Part shown: piece by piece, positions 44,597-53,157 of the stretch
Numbering within the stretch: the stretch's first letter is position 1
Layout of the letters: every line of letters starts with the position of its first letter
Source: Bacteroidota bacterium
GTDB taxonomy: Bacteria; Bacteroidota; Bacteroidia; Flavobacteriales; Weeksellaceae
Direction: 5' to 3'
Assembly: GCA_023399595.1 (NCBI GenBank)
Contig: JAEWOR010000033.1
Span: 135,606-199,605 of the forward strand
DNA: 64,000 bases
Translations under genes and position numbers: made by a program
The notes under the pieces: model-generated
What the model was told of the DNA's origin: nothing
Databases searched by the model: none
The model's input: the letters and a program-made list of their open reading frames with translations, nothing else

Positions 44597-45268
44597 TTAT
44601 ATGATCCCGAAATCTTTACAAAAAGCTACTAATTGCTCATTACTATTAATTTCCAACGAAACTTTAATGTCTTTTAATCTTTTTTCAACAGCACTCATAC
44701 TGGAAGGTTTTAAGTCGTTTTCTTTTAAATAATCGGGAATGTATTTAAGTAGAACTCCTTTTGCTAATAAAGAAACCAATAAAGTATCATAATCTGTAAA
44801 TTCAAAAGAGTTTCTTTCTGCACTTTTGGTTTTTAAATCGTAAGAAATGTATTTTTCGTTATTAAATACAGTTCTTATAGCTTTTTTCAAGTCTTTCACA
44901 TCATCTCTTCCTTTTTTTACATAGCCATTAATTTCTTGATCTTCAAAAAGTTTTTCTATGATGACTTCTTTCTTCTCAACAGAAAAAACGATAATTTTGA
45001 GATCAGGCTGAATTTCTCGTGCGGCCGAAATTAGCTCTTGTCCTGTTTTAAGGCTCTGTTCTCTATAATCTTCATCAAAGGAAAGGTCTGTTATGAGGAG
45101 TTCAAAAGGTTCTTTTTGTAAAACACTCATTTTAATTCTTTCAAGAGCATCATCACAATAGCTTACATACTTAGAATTGGGAATTTTTAAATCCTCTAAG
45201 GTTTTTTGGACGGATATATTGGAACTTTCGTAATCTTCGGCTATTAGAATTTTTGTAAACATATACAT
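44597..45268 (-). CDS. LuxR/NarL-type response regulator (paralogue of 36847)
   Basis: 223 residues, alignable end to end with the regulator at 36847 (shared KILIAED, LLITDLSF with Asp61, KIIVFS.EKKE, SNEQLVAFCKD.GII). The receiver and LuxR-type helix-turn-helix are both intact. The ATG at 45268 overlaps the ancestral stop of the kinase gene by one base (TAATG); the second ATG (45262) corresponds to the paralogue's start. Because the partner kinase is frameshifted, this regulator may be orphaned or may answer to the first kinase. Confidence 0.88.
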   Translation of the reverse strand: MYMFTKILIAEDYESSNISVQKTLEDLKIPNSKYVSYCDDALERIKMSVLQKEPFELLITDLSFDEDYREQSLKTGQELISAAREIQPDLKIIVFSVEKKEVIIEKLFEDQEINGYVKKGRDDVKDLKKAIRTVFNNEKYISYDLKTKSAERNSFEFTDYDTLLVSLLAKGVLLKYIPDYLKENDLKPSSMSAVEKRLKDIKVSLEINSNEQLVAFCKDFGII

Positions 45269-46906
45269 TATTTTTTGAGTGGAAATAAAATTTTAATTTT
45301 CAACAATTGGTTGGTTTCTGTGTCAAAAATAATTTTTCCTCCAATGTTATGAATACGGTTTTCCATATTTTGGATTCCATTTTTAGGAGATAGCTCCTGA
45401 ATTCCTATTCCGTTGTCTGTGTAAATAATATTTATTTCATTGTCTGACCTATCAAATTTTACAGAAACAATACCGGCTTTAGTGTTTTTTCATGTTGGTC
45501 ATTAATTCCTGGAGAATTAAATAAACCTCTGTTTTACTTTGAAAATTCACACCTTCCCATAAATTTTCACTATTTCCTGTGAAAATAGTTTTTACCGAAT
45601 CCGACGAATAAGAATTGAGCATGTGAGAAAGTTGCTCTACAAAATTTTGGTTTTCATTGACATCATTATCGTAAGAAATGTCTCGGGAAATTTCATAGGC
45701 ATTCTCCAAACTGAAAAGAAGTGCGTTTTTATCAATCTCATTTGTGTTTTCCACTTGTGACATCACTTGATATATTTTATTCGCCACTTTATCATGAACT
45801 TTTTTGGAGTATTTGAGTTCCGTATTTTTTACTGCAATAATTTTTCTTTTTTTTAGCCATGAATAAACATACGCAAATAGAAGTGCTAAAAACCCAATTC
45901 CAAAATACTGTAAAATAATATGATTCTGCTTTTCAGAACTTTCAGCTTGCGCATTCATAAAATCTGCTTTGGCTTTCTCCGTTTCATATCGAATGAGAGC
46001 AAACTGATTTTTAGCTTTATTTCTGGCTGTTTGTAGACTGTCATTCAGATTTTGATAAATTTTGAAATACTTTTTAGAATTTTCAGAATTTTCTAGATTA
46101 ATTAATTTTTGCAGCGCTTCAATTTGGTCATCAGGACTTTTAATTTGTTTTGAAACATTGTACATTTTTCTAGCATAAGTTAATGCAGAATCTGGTCGAT
46201 AGTTAGTATAATAATCTGCAAGATGAGCATAACTAGAATTTAGCCCCCAATTATCTTTTTCTTTTAATCTGATTTTTAATGCTTCTTGAAATTCTGGAAC
46301 GGGGTTGTAGTTGGGATTTCGCAGCCATTTTGTAGAACCTAAATTTGTTAAAACTCTTGCATACTCTTTATCTCTTTTGGGTGAATTCTTTATGATTGTT
46401 TGTAATATTTCAATCGCAGAGATATATTTTTTTTCTTTTTTGTATGAACTAGCAAGGTTATTTTTAGATATATTTTCATCAATAGAATCAGTGATAAATT
46501 TTTGTGCTTTTTTATAAAATTCTATAGCTTTTGAGTATTCTTTAAGCTTACTTGTTGCTATTGCTAAATTGTTATAATTTGTCCCTAAATAATATTTATC
46601 TTCTTCTGAATTTTCATTGAAATATTTGATTGCTTCTAATGACGTTTCTTGTCCTCCATAATAATCACTCTTATCAGTTAAAATGATAGCCATATTCACT
46701 ATACACTTTCCTGCTCCAAAGCTATCTTTCCTTTTTATAAACAAATCTTTTGCTTTATAAAAGTATAAGAACGAGCTATCAAGCTGTTGCTTGTCTCTGT
46801 ATTCAAAAGCTTTGTCATATAACACATTTGTTGTGTTTGTACTTACAGGATTTTTTTTAGAGCATGAAAGCAAAACAATAAAAAGTAGAAGTATATTTTT
46901 TTTCAA
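45268..46906 (-). pseudogene. Sensor histidine kinase paralogue, frameshifted before the ATPase domain
   Basis: Same architecture as the kinase at 37525: lipobox IVLLSC, TPR sensor, one membrane helix, HKLxH-like helix KKVHDKVANKIYQVMSQ. The main frame ends at 45479 right after NMKKH. The rest of the ATPase domain (KAGIVSVKFDRSD, YTDNGIGIQEL, NGIQNMENRIHN, ending FPLKK) continues in another frame to 45268. A two-base loss (the Ser codon of KKHS) at ~45481-45486 explains it. The likely start is TTG 46906 with GGAGG 11 bases before; the ORF extension to 47035 overlaps a terminator and small ORF and is rejected. Confidence 0.85.
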
Positions 46907-46937
46907 ATTATTAGTTTCCTCCGAAATTAAAAAAAAT

Positions 46938-46961
46938 AAGCGAAAGATTCTCCTTTCGCTT
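46938..46961 (-). terminator. Terminator/attenuator between small ORF and kinase gene
   Basis: Stem AAGCGAAAG / CTTTCGCTT, 6-base loop, followed by 7-8 T on the minus strand. It lies after the 52-codon ORF and 32 bases before the kinase start. Confidence 0.8.
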
Positions 46962-46970
46962 AAAATTGCA

Positions 46971-47129
46971 TTATTTTTTCGGTGGAATTTGGGCTTCATC
47001 TCCTCCCGTATCTCCTGGATCTGGATTTGTAACAACTGTAGTAGTTGTTCCGTTATCCTCTGTAGTTGTGGTATTTGTATTTGATGGATTTGAAAATAAT
47101 CCCAATAATATTAAAAGTAATTGTAACAT
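46971..47129 (-). CDS. Small membrane or secreted peptide, 52 residues
   Basis: ATG 47129 to stop 46971. A hydrophobic start (MLQLLLILLGLFSNPS) is followed by a Thr-rich, then Pro/Gly/Asp-rich tail (TVVTNPDPGDTGGDEAQI) ending PPKK. It is followed at once by a terminator. The composition is protein-like rather than random AT-rich frame. It heads the second two-component cassette; whether it is a signal peptide for that kinase or unrelated is unknown. Confidence 0.5.
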   Translation of the reverse strand: MLQLLLILLGLFSNPSNTNTTTTEDNGTTTTVVTNPDPGDTGGDEAQIPPKK

Positions 47130-47441
47130 GGTTTAAAAAATTTAAAATTTTGCATAAGTGTTCTTCCTCGCAAAACCGATTGCGAGCAGGTTTACAGATT
47201 TTTTGAAATAGAAGCGCTTCTTAAATTTTTGGGAAGTAACCTTCAAAAACGGAAGAGAAAAATCTGCTTCCCAAGTCAGAGATTTCACTCCGCTTTATCA
47301 GGCTTTTTTTGAAATCAGTTTTGTAACTTTGTTTTTGTAATAATTTGTTTATCACGGATTTATGAGACAAATTTCGGGTAATAACGCCTATCAATCCTAG
47401 ACAGAGAATGGACAGATGACGACAATGAGAATGATATTTTT
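47130..47441. other. Intergenic stretch between divergent small ORF and membrane protein gene
   Basis: No gene seen on either strand. It contains one GC-richer hairpin (CTCGCAA / TTGCGAG, 47167-47186) in the leader side of the small ORF and a palindrome GAAGCGCTTC near 47211-47220. No clear promoter for the small ORF was found. Confidence 0.6.
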
Positions 47442-47486
47442 TTATGGAAATCCGTAATTTTTAAGACAGGGAATTGTCTAATTTGG
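47442..47486 (+). promoter_or_regulatory. Candidate activator site and promoter (site 3 of 3)
   Basis: TTATGGAAATCCGTAA (47442-47457, one G-T type mismatch) upstream of TAATTTG (47479-47485). The centre lies 29.5 bases from the T of TA, as in the other two sites; the box is one base shorter than consensus. It faces the 303-residue gene, ATG 47520. Confidence 0.5.
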
Positions 47487-47519
47487 ACAAAATTTAATTT
47501 TCTTAACCCCATCTTTTTT

Positions 47520-48431
47520 ATGTATAAGAAAAAAATACTGGTCAAAAGAGTTTTCGACGAGGCAAAAAAAACACTTCCAAGAAGAAGTAAAAGTTCTATT
47601 GCTGCTTATTTAAGTTCTGAATTTGAAGAAAGATTTGGCTATTCAAAAGATGAAAGAACATTTGTAAGGTTTTATACCGCTCTGGTGGAAAAAAATGTTG
47701 ATTATGATATAGACGACGTTACATTAGATTGGTTTAGTGAATATATTGGTTATGATAATTATAAAGCATTTCGCAAAATCAATAATTTCAGTAAAATAAA
47801 TGAAGATTCTTCATCTACTTCAATTAATGTAACATTTGATAATGAGGCAAAATCTTTAACAGATAAACTGCATCAAATAGTCATAAATATAACAACAACC
47901 CCAATTTTTAAACTACCAGAATTTCTTACAAAACAAAGTAATCTCGGGATTATTGGGGTTCTTATTTGTGGTGGATTTATAGGAAATCATTTTTATAACA
48001 ATAATAAAATAGAAGCTTCAGATAGAACAACTGTAGTTGATTCTTTAAAAAAAGATAATAAAGTGAATGGAACTCAAACTTTAGTATATGTTCCCCAGAC
48101 TTTAAATTCTACCACTGCAAATGTTAAACAAAATTCCGAAAAAGCTTCTTTACAAAAACAATACATGTATTGGAACGGAAATGAATATATTCCTGAAGAT
48201 TGTAACCAGCCAAAAAACAATCTCATTGCAATTGATTTGAAAAAACTCGTCAATTTCAAAAAAATTACGATTCCTGATACAATCACAGAAAAATCGTTAA
48301 GCAAAGTTTGGTATTCAAAATATAATAATGAAGTAGAATTTTTTACTGCAGATGGTGTAAATCCTGAGAATGGGAAAGAATTAAGACAATTAACGAAGCA
48401 TATGTGGAGTAATTATATTGATAAAAATTAA
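47520..48431 (+). CDS. Single-pass membrane protein with Bacteroidota HTH-like N-terminal domain
   Basis: 303 residues. The N-terminal ~90 residues (AKKTLPRRSKSSIAAYLSSEFEERFGYSKDERTFVRFY ... FSEYIGYDNYKAFRK) resemble a small helical domain common in Bacteroidota regulators, possibly DNA-binding. One membrane helix lies at ~142-160 (LGIIGVLICGGFIGNHFY). The outer part (~165-303) has a YMYWNGNEYIPEDCNQ stretch and ends with VEFFTADGVNPENGKELRQL. A transmembrane regulator or anti-factor is plausible but unproven. It sits behind candidate activator site 3. Confidence 0.65.
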   Translation: MYKKKILVKRVFDEAKKTLPRRSKSSIAAYLSSEFEERFGYSKDERTFVRFYTALVEKNVDYDIDDVTLDWFSEYIGYDNYKAFRKINNFSKINEDSSSTSINVTFDNEAKSLTDKLHQIVINITTTPIFKLPEFLTKQSNLGIIGVLICGGFIGNHFYNNNKIEASDRTTVVDSLKKDNKVNGTQTLVYVPQTLNSTTANVKQNSEKASLQKQYMYWNGNEYIPEDCNQPKNNLIAIDLKKLVNFKKITIPDTITEKSLSKVWYSKYNNEVEFFTADGVNPENGKELRQLTKHMWSNYIDKN

Positions 48432-48532
48432 AATTTTATTGTACTAAAAAAAACAGAATTTCAATTATTTTATTTTAAAACAAAAAAGTAAAAGTACGCC
48501 TTTGGTCAAATGTAAAACATACACTTTCAAGG

Positions 48533-48674
48533 CTAATATTTCTGTCCTAATAATTGTGAAATTCTTTCCAAATCCTCCACCAAATGTTTCGACATTTCTT
48601 CGGTTGTGGGTACAAAGCCAGAAGTTTTTTGTTTTTTTTTTTACTTTTCAGGTTCTTCACTCAGTTTTCCATTT
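48533..48674 (-). pseudogene. C-terminal coding relic with an A11 run
   Basis: On the minus strand a protein-like tail TSGFVPTTEEMSKHLVEDL ... to TAG at 48533 is preceded, across an A11 run (48631-48642 region as T11 on the plus strand), by NGKLSEEPEK then a stop. It looks like the end of a small protein broken in a homopolymer, possibly a mobilization-type protein; I cannot name the family. Confidence 0.35.
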
Positions 48675-48701
48675 TACTTAACTTCAAACTATTCATCATA
48701 T

Positions 48702-48732
48702 AAAAAAGACCACTGAATCAGTGGTCTTTTTT
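48702..48732 (-). terminator. Terminator of the T9SS protein gene at 48751
   Basis: Stem AAAAAAGACCACTGA / TCAGTGGTCTTTTTT with A/T runs on both sides. Confidence 0.85.
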
Positions 48733-48750
48733 ATTTTAGAAACTAAAAAT

Positions 48751-49764
48751 TTATTTTTTGATAAACTTCTCAGAAGTTTTACCTTCTTTGGTTTCAATAT
48801 TAATAATATAATTACCCACTGGAAGATGTTTTACATCTACCATGTTTCCTTTAAGTGAAACCTTCATATTTCTTCCGCTCATATCAAATATCTCCACTTT
48901 ATTAATTTTAGAATCTGATTTAATATTTAAAATATCAGAAGTTGGGTTAGGATAAATAGAAACAGAAAGTTTTGATAGGTCTAATTGTGTTTCTCCAACT
49001 GCTAAAGTTGAAGAGTTTGCAAATTGTACAGAAACATTATCAAAAGCACTAGTGTTAACAACTGCATTTCCCAAAGCTGTCGTATTTCCGTAGGCAACTT
49101 GGTTGGGTGCATTTAGTCCAGGTATTTTTGTATAATTTGCATTATTGAATGTAAATGTTCCTTCTGGCATCGTCCAAGTAAAATCTCCTGTAGTAATACT
49201 ATATGTAAAAGAAACCGTTACCCAAGTATTTGCAGGTATAGTCTGCGTATTTGATAATCCAATTGTATAAAAAGCAGCAGGTTGACCTGCAGCAACTGGC
49301 TGTAATTTCCCCATACCACCAATCTTTTTAGTTGCATAATCATAAGTAATACCAACAATTCCTCCGTTAGCATCATAAACTGCAAATTGCATTTTACCAG
49401 CTCCAGTTGATGGTCCCGTATAAAACTGAATTGAACCCACAATAAAATTATTTCCAGCGGAAGGAGTTACAGCTGTGAATGGTTTTATAACAAAATGACT
49501 ATGGGTATTGTTTGCTGGTGCACCAATATAGCCATTTCCAGATTTGATTTGCAACGAATTACCATGTGCAGCGTCAACAGTCATTATTTGATAATCTGCA
49601 GCAGTACCATTTAGAATGTAATAACCAGATGGTCCAGGTGTGGTCGCAGTTGGGTCTGTAGCAACATTTCCTGCTGTAAGTGTATTAAAATTTTCAGAGT
49701 AAATAGTTTGTCCTAAACTAAATAAAGAAGAACTTAAAAGCCCTAAAAGTAAAATTTTTCTCAT
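48751..49764 (-). CDS. Secreted protein with T9SS type A sorting domain
   Basis: 337 residues from ATG 49764; the ORF extension upstream starts at a TTG and precedes the signal peptide (KILLLGLLSSSLFSLGQ). The body (~20-260) starts IYSENFNTLTAGN and consists of beta-rich, Gly/Asn/Thr-rich sequence like concanavalin-type sandwich domains (jelly-roll), with no catalytic motif. The C-terminus SVSIYPNPTSDILNI ... LPVGNYIINIETKEG ... FIKK is the T9SS type A sorting domain. Monocistronic. Confidence 0.85.
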   Translation of the reverse strand: MRKILLLGLLSSSLFSLGQTIYSENFNTLTAGNVATDPTATTPGPSGYYILNGTAADYQIMTVDAAHGNSLQIKSGNGYIGAPANNTHSHFVIKPFTAVTPSAGNNFIVGSIQFYTGPSTGAGKMQFAVYDANGGIVGITYDYATKKIGGMGKLQPVAAGQPAAFYTIGLSNTQTIPANTWVTVSFTYSITTGDFTWTMPEGTFTFNNANYTKIPGLNAPNQVAYGNTTALGNAVVNTSAFDNVSVQFANSSTLAVGETQLDLSKLSVSIYPNPTSDILNIKSDSKINKVEIFDMSGRNMKVSLKGNMVDVKHLPVGNYIINIETKEGKTSEKFIKK

Positions 49765-49834
49765 AATATTAAATTTTAAACTAATATATAAAAATAAAAA
49801 CAATCAGAAAAAAAAATGATTGCTTTTATTTACA

Positions 49835-51214
49835 TTATTTCGAATAATTCTCAAAAAATTGTGGAATACTCTCAATTCCTTTATAGAAATTAAAGAGTCC
49901 GTAATGTTCATTTGGTGAATGTATCGCATCAGAATCTAAACCAAATCCCATTAATACGGATTTAGCACCTAAAACCTTTTCGAACATAGCTGTAATAGGA
50001 ATGCTTCCACCACTTCTGTATGGTAGAACTTCTTTTCCAAATGCAGATTCCATAGCTTTTTTAGCAGCTAAAAATTCTTTAGTATCGCTTGGCAAAACAT
50101 AAGGCATTCCACCATGATGAGGAGTAACTTTTACCTTTACAGTATCTGGAGCTATTTTCTCAAAATATTTAGTGAATTTTTCAGTAATTTCTTCAGGTGT
50201 TTGATAAGGAACCAATCTCATAGAAATTTTAGCAAAGGCTTTAGAAGGAATAACTGTTTTAGCACCTTCACCTGTATACCCTCCCCAAATTCCGTTGCAA
50301 TCTAATGTTGGACGAATAGAAGTTCTTTCCAAGGTGGTATACCCTTTTTCACCTTCTACTCCACTTAAACCAATAGATTTTTTAAACTCATCAGGATTGT
50401 CTTTAAGTTTATTCATTTCTGCTCTTTCCGCGTCAGAAACTAATTCTACATTATCATAAAAACCATCAATTGTAATATGACCGTCTTCATCAATCAGGTT
50501 AGCGATCATTCTTGAAAGAACATGTATAGGATTTGGAACTGCTCCACCGTATAAACCAGAATGTAAATCTCTATTAGGTCCTTCCACTTCCACTTCTACA
50601 TAGCTTAAACCTCTTAAACCTGTGGTTACGGTTGGTTGTTCATTAGAATAAATATGAGTATCTGAAATTAGAATACAATCGCAAGATAATTTTTCTTTGT
50701 TTTCATTCACCCAATCTCCCAAACTTACAGAACCTACTTCTTCCTCACCTTCCAAAATAAATTTAACATTGCAAGGAAGTGTATTGGTTTGCATCATCGC
50801 CTCAAACGCTTTCAAGTGCATGAAGAATTGACCTTTATCGTCTGCTGAACCTCTAGCAAAAATAGCACCTTCAGGATGAAGTTCTGTTTTTTCAATATAA
50901 GGCTCAAAAGGAGGTTTTGTCCATAATTCCAATGGATCTGGTGGTTGCACATCATAGTGACCATACACCAAAACAGTAGGTAAATTTTTATCTAAAAGTT
51001 TTTCTCCGTAAACAATAGGATAACCTTTTGTTTGGCATACTTCTACATTATCCGCACCCGCTTTTTTAAGGTAATCTGCTACAACGTCTGCACATTTAAG
51101 CACATCGTTTTTATACGCTGGATCCGCTGAAATAGAAGGAATTCTTAATATTTCAAACAACTCCCCTACAAAACGTTGCTTGTTTTCTTGAATGTAATTT
51201 AATGTTTCTTGCAT
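49835..51214 (-). CDS. M20 family dipeptidase (CNDP-like)
   Basis: 459 residues, cytosolic zinc peptidase. Metal ligands: His86 in VYGHYDVQPPD, Asp in GSADDKGQ, the Glu pair in LEGEEEVGS, Asp in ILISDTHI and the C-terminal His in DAIHSPNEH. The dimerisation/lid domain contains DLHSGLYGGAVPNP, as in carnosine dipeptidase-like M20 enzymes that cleave small peptides. Length matches the family. It is distinct from the PepD at 14193. Confidence 0.9.
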   Translation of the reverse strand: MQETLNYIQENKQRFVGELFEILRIPSISADPAYKNDVLKCADVVADYLKKAGADNVEVCQTKGYPIVYGEKLLDKNLPTVLVYGHYDVQPPDPLELWTKPPFEPYIEKTELHPEGAIFARGSADDKGQFFMHLKAFEAMMQTNTLPCNVKFILEGEEEVGSVSLGDWVNENKEKLSCDCILISDTHIYSNEQPTVTTGLRGLSYVEVEVEGPNRDLHSGLYGGAVPNPIHVLSRMIANLIDEDGHITIDGFYDNVELVSDAERAEMNKLKDNPDEFKKSIGLSGVEGEKGYTTLERTSIRPTLDCNGIWGGYTGEGAKTVIPSKAFAKISMRLVPYQTPEEITEKFTKYFEKIAPDTVKVKVTPHHGGMPYVLPSDTKEFLAAKKAMESAFGKEVLPYRSGGSIPITAMFEKVLGAKSVLMGFGLDSDAIHSPNEHYGLFNFYKGIESIPQFFENYSK

Positions 51215-51237
51215 TGAAAAAATATTTTGTTAAAAAT

Positions 51238-51267
51238 AAAAAAAATGCCCCACAGAAGCAAGGCATT
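51238..51267 (-). terminator. Terminator of the OmpA-like lipoprotein gene
   Basis: Stem AATGCC / GGCATT with a 12-base loop and eight T on the minus strand. Confidence 0.7.
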
Positions 51268-51290
51268 ATGATATGATTTAGGCTTGAAAA

Positions 51291-51947
51291 TTATTTTGTA
51301 AATCTTACAGCCATTTTTCTGTCCGCAGCTCTTTCTTCATCAGAAGCTTTTGCATCCACTTTAGCAAATTTGCTTCCGTAACCTTCAGCAGTAACCACTT
51401 GTGCACCAACACCTAGTTTAGTTAAAGCAGCTTTAATAAAGTTAGCTCTATCTAAAGAAAGCTTTACGTTTTTAGCTTCATCACCAGTTTTATCTGTGTA
51501 ACCACCAATTTTAATTTTAGCATCTGGATACGCTTTTAAAATTTTAGCCAAATTATCCAACTGCTCCTGAGAACCAGCTTCCAACTGATCCGCAGAACCC
51601 ATTTTGAAGTTGACGTTATCAAAATTATACCAAGTATCTTTTAAGTTCTCTTCTGTTGCTGAAGCGTATTGCCCACCTTTAAGGTAAGACACCATACTTT
51701 CTTCTAATCCGTTGGCATATCCTTTTAAAGCAGTTCCGTTAAGATCAATACTTACATGTTCTTTTTTTGCACCATGAGCAGAATTTCCTGTAGTATGAGC
51801 ATCACCATGACCGCTTCCTCTTATATCATCGCTATATCTTTCTGTACCTTCTTCTAACTTTAATCTCCCTAGATTCCCACCTTCTGGAAGTTTTTGACAG
51901 CTTACCGCAACTGCAGCAACAGCTAAACAGATTACTAATTTTTTCAT
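51291..51947 (-). CDS. OmpA family lipoprotein (peptidoglycan-binding)
   Basis: 218 residues. The lipobox AVSC gives Cys17. A Gly/His-rich linker (GSGHGDAHTTGNSAHGAKK) precedes the OmpA C-terminal domain (~100-218) with FDNVNFKMGSADQL, LAKILKAYPDAKIKIGGYTDKTGDEAKN, LSLDRANFIKAAL and the terminal RKMAVRF, which hold the diaminopimelate-binding Asp and Arg. It anchors the outer membrane to peptidoglycan. A well-formed promoter lies at 51967-51997. Confidence 0.92.
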   Translation of the reverse strand: MKKLVICLAVAAVAVSCQKLPEGGNLGRLKLEEGTERYSDDIRGSGHGDAHTTGNSAHGAKKEHVSIDLNGTALKGYANGLEESMVSYLKGGQYASATEENLKDTWYNFDNVNFKMGSADQLEAGSQEQLDNLAKILKAYPDAKIKIGGYTDKTGDEAKNVKLSLDRANFIKAALTKLGVGAQVVTAEGYGSKFAKVDAKASDEERAADRKMAVRFTK

Positions 51948-51966
51948 TATGAAATTTTTGATTGCC

Positions 51967-51997
51967 CAAAAGTAAGAAATATTGCCTTTGAGAGCAA
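51967..51997 (-). promoter_or_regulatory. Promoter of the OmpA-like lipoprotein gene
   Basis: On the minus strand TTG (51995-51997), 20 bases, TACTTTTG (51967-51974), 19 bases before the ATG. Confidence 0.65.
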
Positions 51998-52002
51998 GAT
52001 TT

Positions 52003-53157
52003 TTAAATTGATTTTAGAATTATTTTCCCTGAAATGCTTTGAGTAAAAATAAGATATTGATTTCCGCCGTCTTTTAATTTGTATTTCTTCTTCACTTCTT
52101 CGGGTTTTAACGGAAAGTTTTTACATATAATATTGTATTGTTCTCCTTTTTTAATTGATTTTGAATCGATACTTGCAACTGCTAAAACTCTTCCAGGAAA
52201 TTCATTCATAAAAACATCAGAAGTATATAAATGGGTATTGGGGTGTAACTTTTGAAGATTAAACTTCGTACACAACAAATTAAAAAAACCTGATTTAAGA
52301 ATTGAATTATTAGGAATATATAAAAACGCCTGTGGATCAGAAAATTTTGCTTGAGACTGTGATTCCTCATTAAAACTCCCTACAAAGTCTTCTTCCTGAG
52401 TTTCTAAATTTACACCTCTAATTTCCACCTTTTGGTTTTGTTGAGAGTGACTAAGAAAGATCAAAACTTCTTTTACTTCATTTTTTAATGCAACAATATC
52501 AATTCTGTAAATAGAAGGAAGTTCAGAAATTAGATATTTCAAATCTATTAACGGTGAAAGTTTTATAATCACTTTATCTGTAATGGATAATAATTGATGA
52601 TGAATCTCTAAAATATTCGGTGACAAATCCTCCAGTAAAAAAACTTTATTCTTCTGTTGATCTCTTCTTGCTGGGTCCAGATAAACAACATCAAATTTTT
52701 TATTATTCTGAATTAAAAAATTCTCTAAATTATCATTAATAAACGAAGCATTTCTATTTAAAACCTTCCAATTATGTTGTACAATTTCCAAAAGTTCAGC
52801 ATTCTGTTCCACCAAACTAACCTCTTCAAATTTTTTGGAAAGAAAAAAAGCATCAATTCCTAAACCCGAAGTTAAATCAATAAAAGATTTTCCCGAAATA
52901 AGGTTGGATTTATACTCTGCAGTCGCTTGTGAAGAGGCCTGTTCTAAATTTAAATGAGGCGGAAAAATAATATTCTTTTCTAATAAAAATGGAAACTTTT
53001 TCTCTGCAATTTGACGTCCTTTTATCTGCTGCGCCAATTCTTGAACGGAAACCTCCTTAAAAGGAGATTTTTTCAATAAAAAAGAATGCAAATCCGATTT
53101 TAGATTTGCATTAATGTATTGTTGAACTTCTTGAGTTAAAAGCTTTTCATTGATCAT
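52003..53157 (-). CDS. Class I SAM-dependent methyltransferase with THUMP-like C-terminal domain (PG_1098 type)
   Basis: 384 residues. The SAM-binding motif is FIDLTSGLGIDAFFLSKKF, with acidic LVEQNAEL and the catalytic-type DVVYLDPARRDQQ. N-terminal helices (~1-70) and a ferredoxin-like then THUMP-like C-terminus (SKSIKKGEQYNIICKNFPLKPEEVKKKYKLKDGG) match the Porphyromonas PG_1098 architecture. It probably methylates RNA, but the target is unknown. The ATG overlaps the stop of mutA by one base (TAATG), so the genes are coupled. Confidence 0.87.
   Translation of the reverse strand: MINEKLLTQEVQQYINANLKSDLHSFLLKKSPFKEVSVQELAQQIKGRQIAEKKFPFLLEKNIIFPPHLNLEQASSQATAEYKSNLISGKSFIDLTSGLGIDAFFLSKKFEEVSLVEQNAELLEIVQHNWKVLNRNASFINDNLENFLIQNNKKFDVVYLDPARRDQQKNKVFLLEDLSPNILEIHHQLLSITDKVIIKLSPLIDLKYLISELPSIYRIDIVALKNEVKEVLIFLSHSQQNQKVEIRGVNLETQEEDFVGSFNEESQSQAKFSDPQAFLYIPNNSILKSGFFNLLCTKFNLQKLHPNTHLYTSDVFMNEFPGRVLAVASIDSKSIKKGEQYNIICKNFPLKPEEVKKKYKLKDGGNQYLIFTQSISGKIILKSI

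Noticed and set aside
46907..47035. Extension of the second kinase to 47035
   Set aside because: It runs through a terminator and the 52-codon ORF in another frame; the lipobox start with GGAGG upstream is at 46906.
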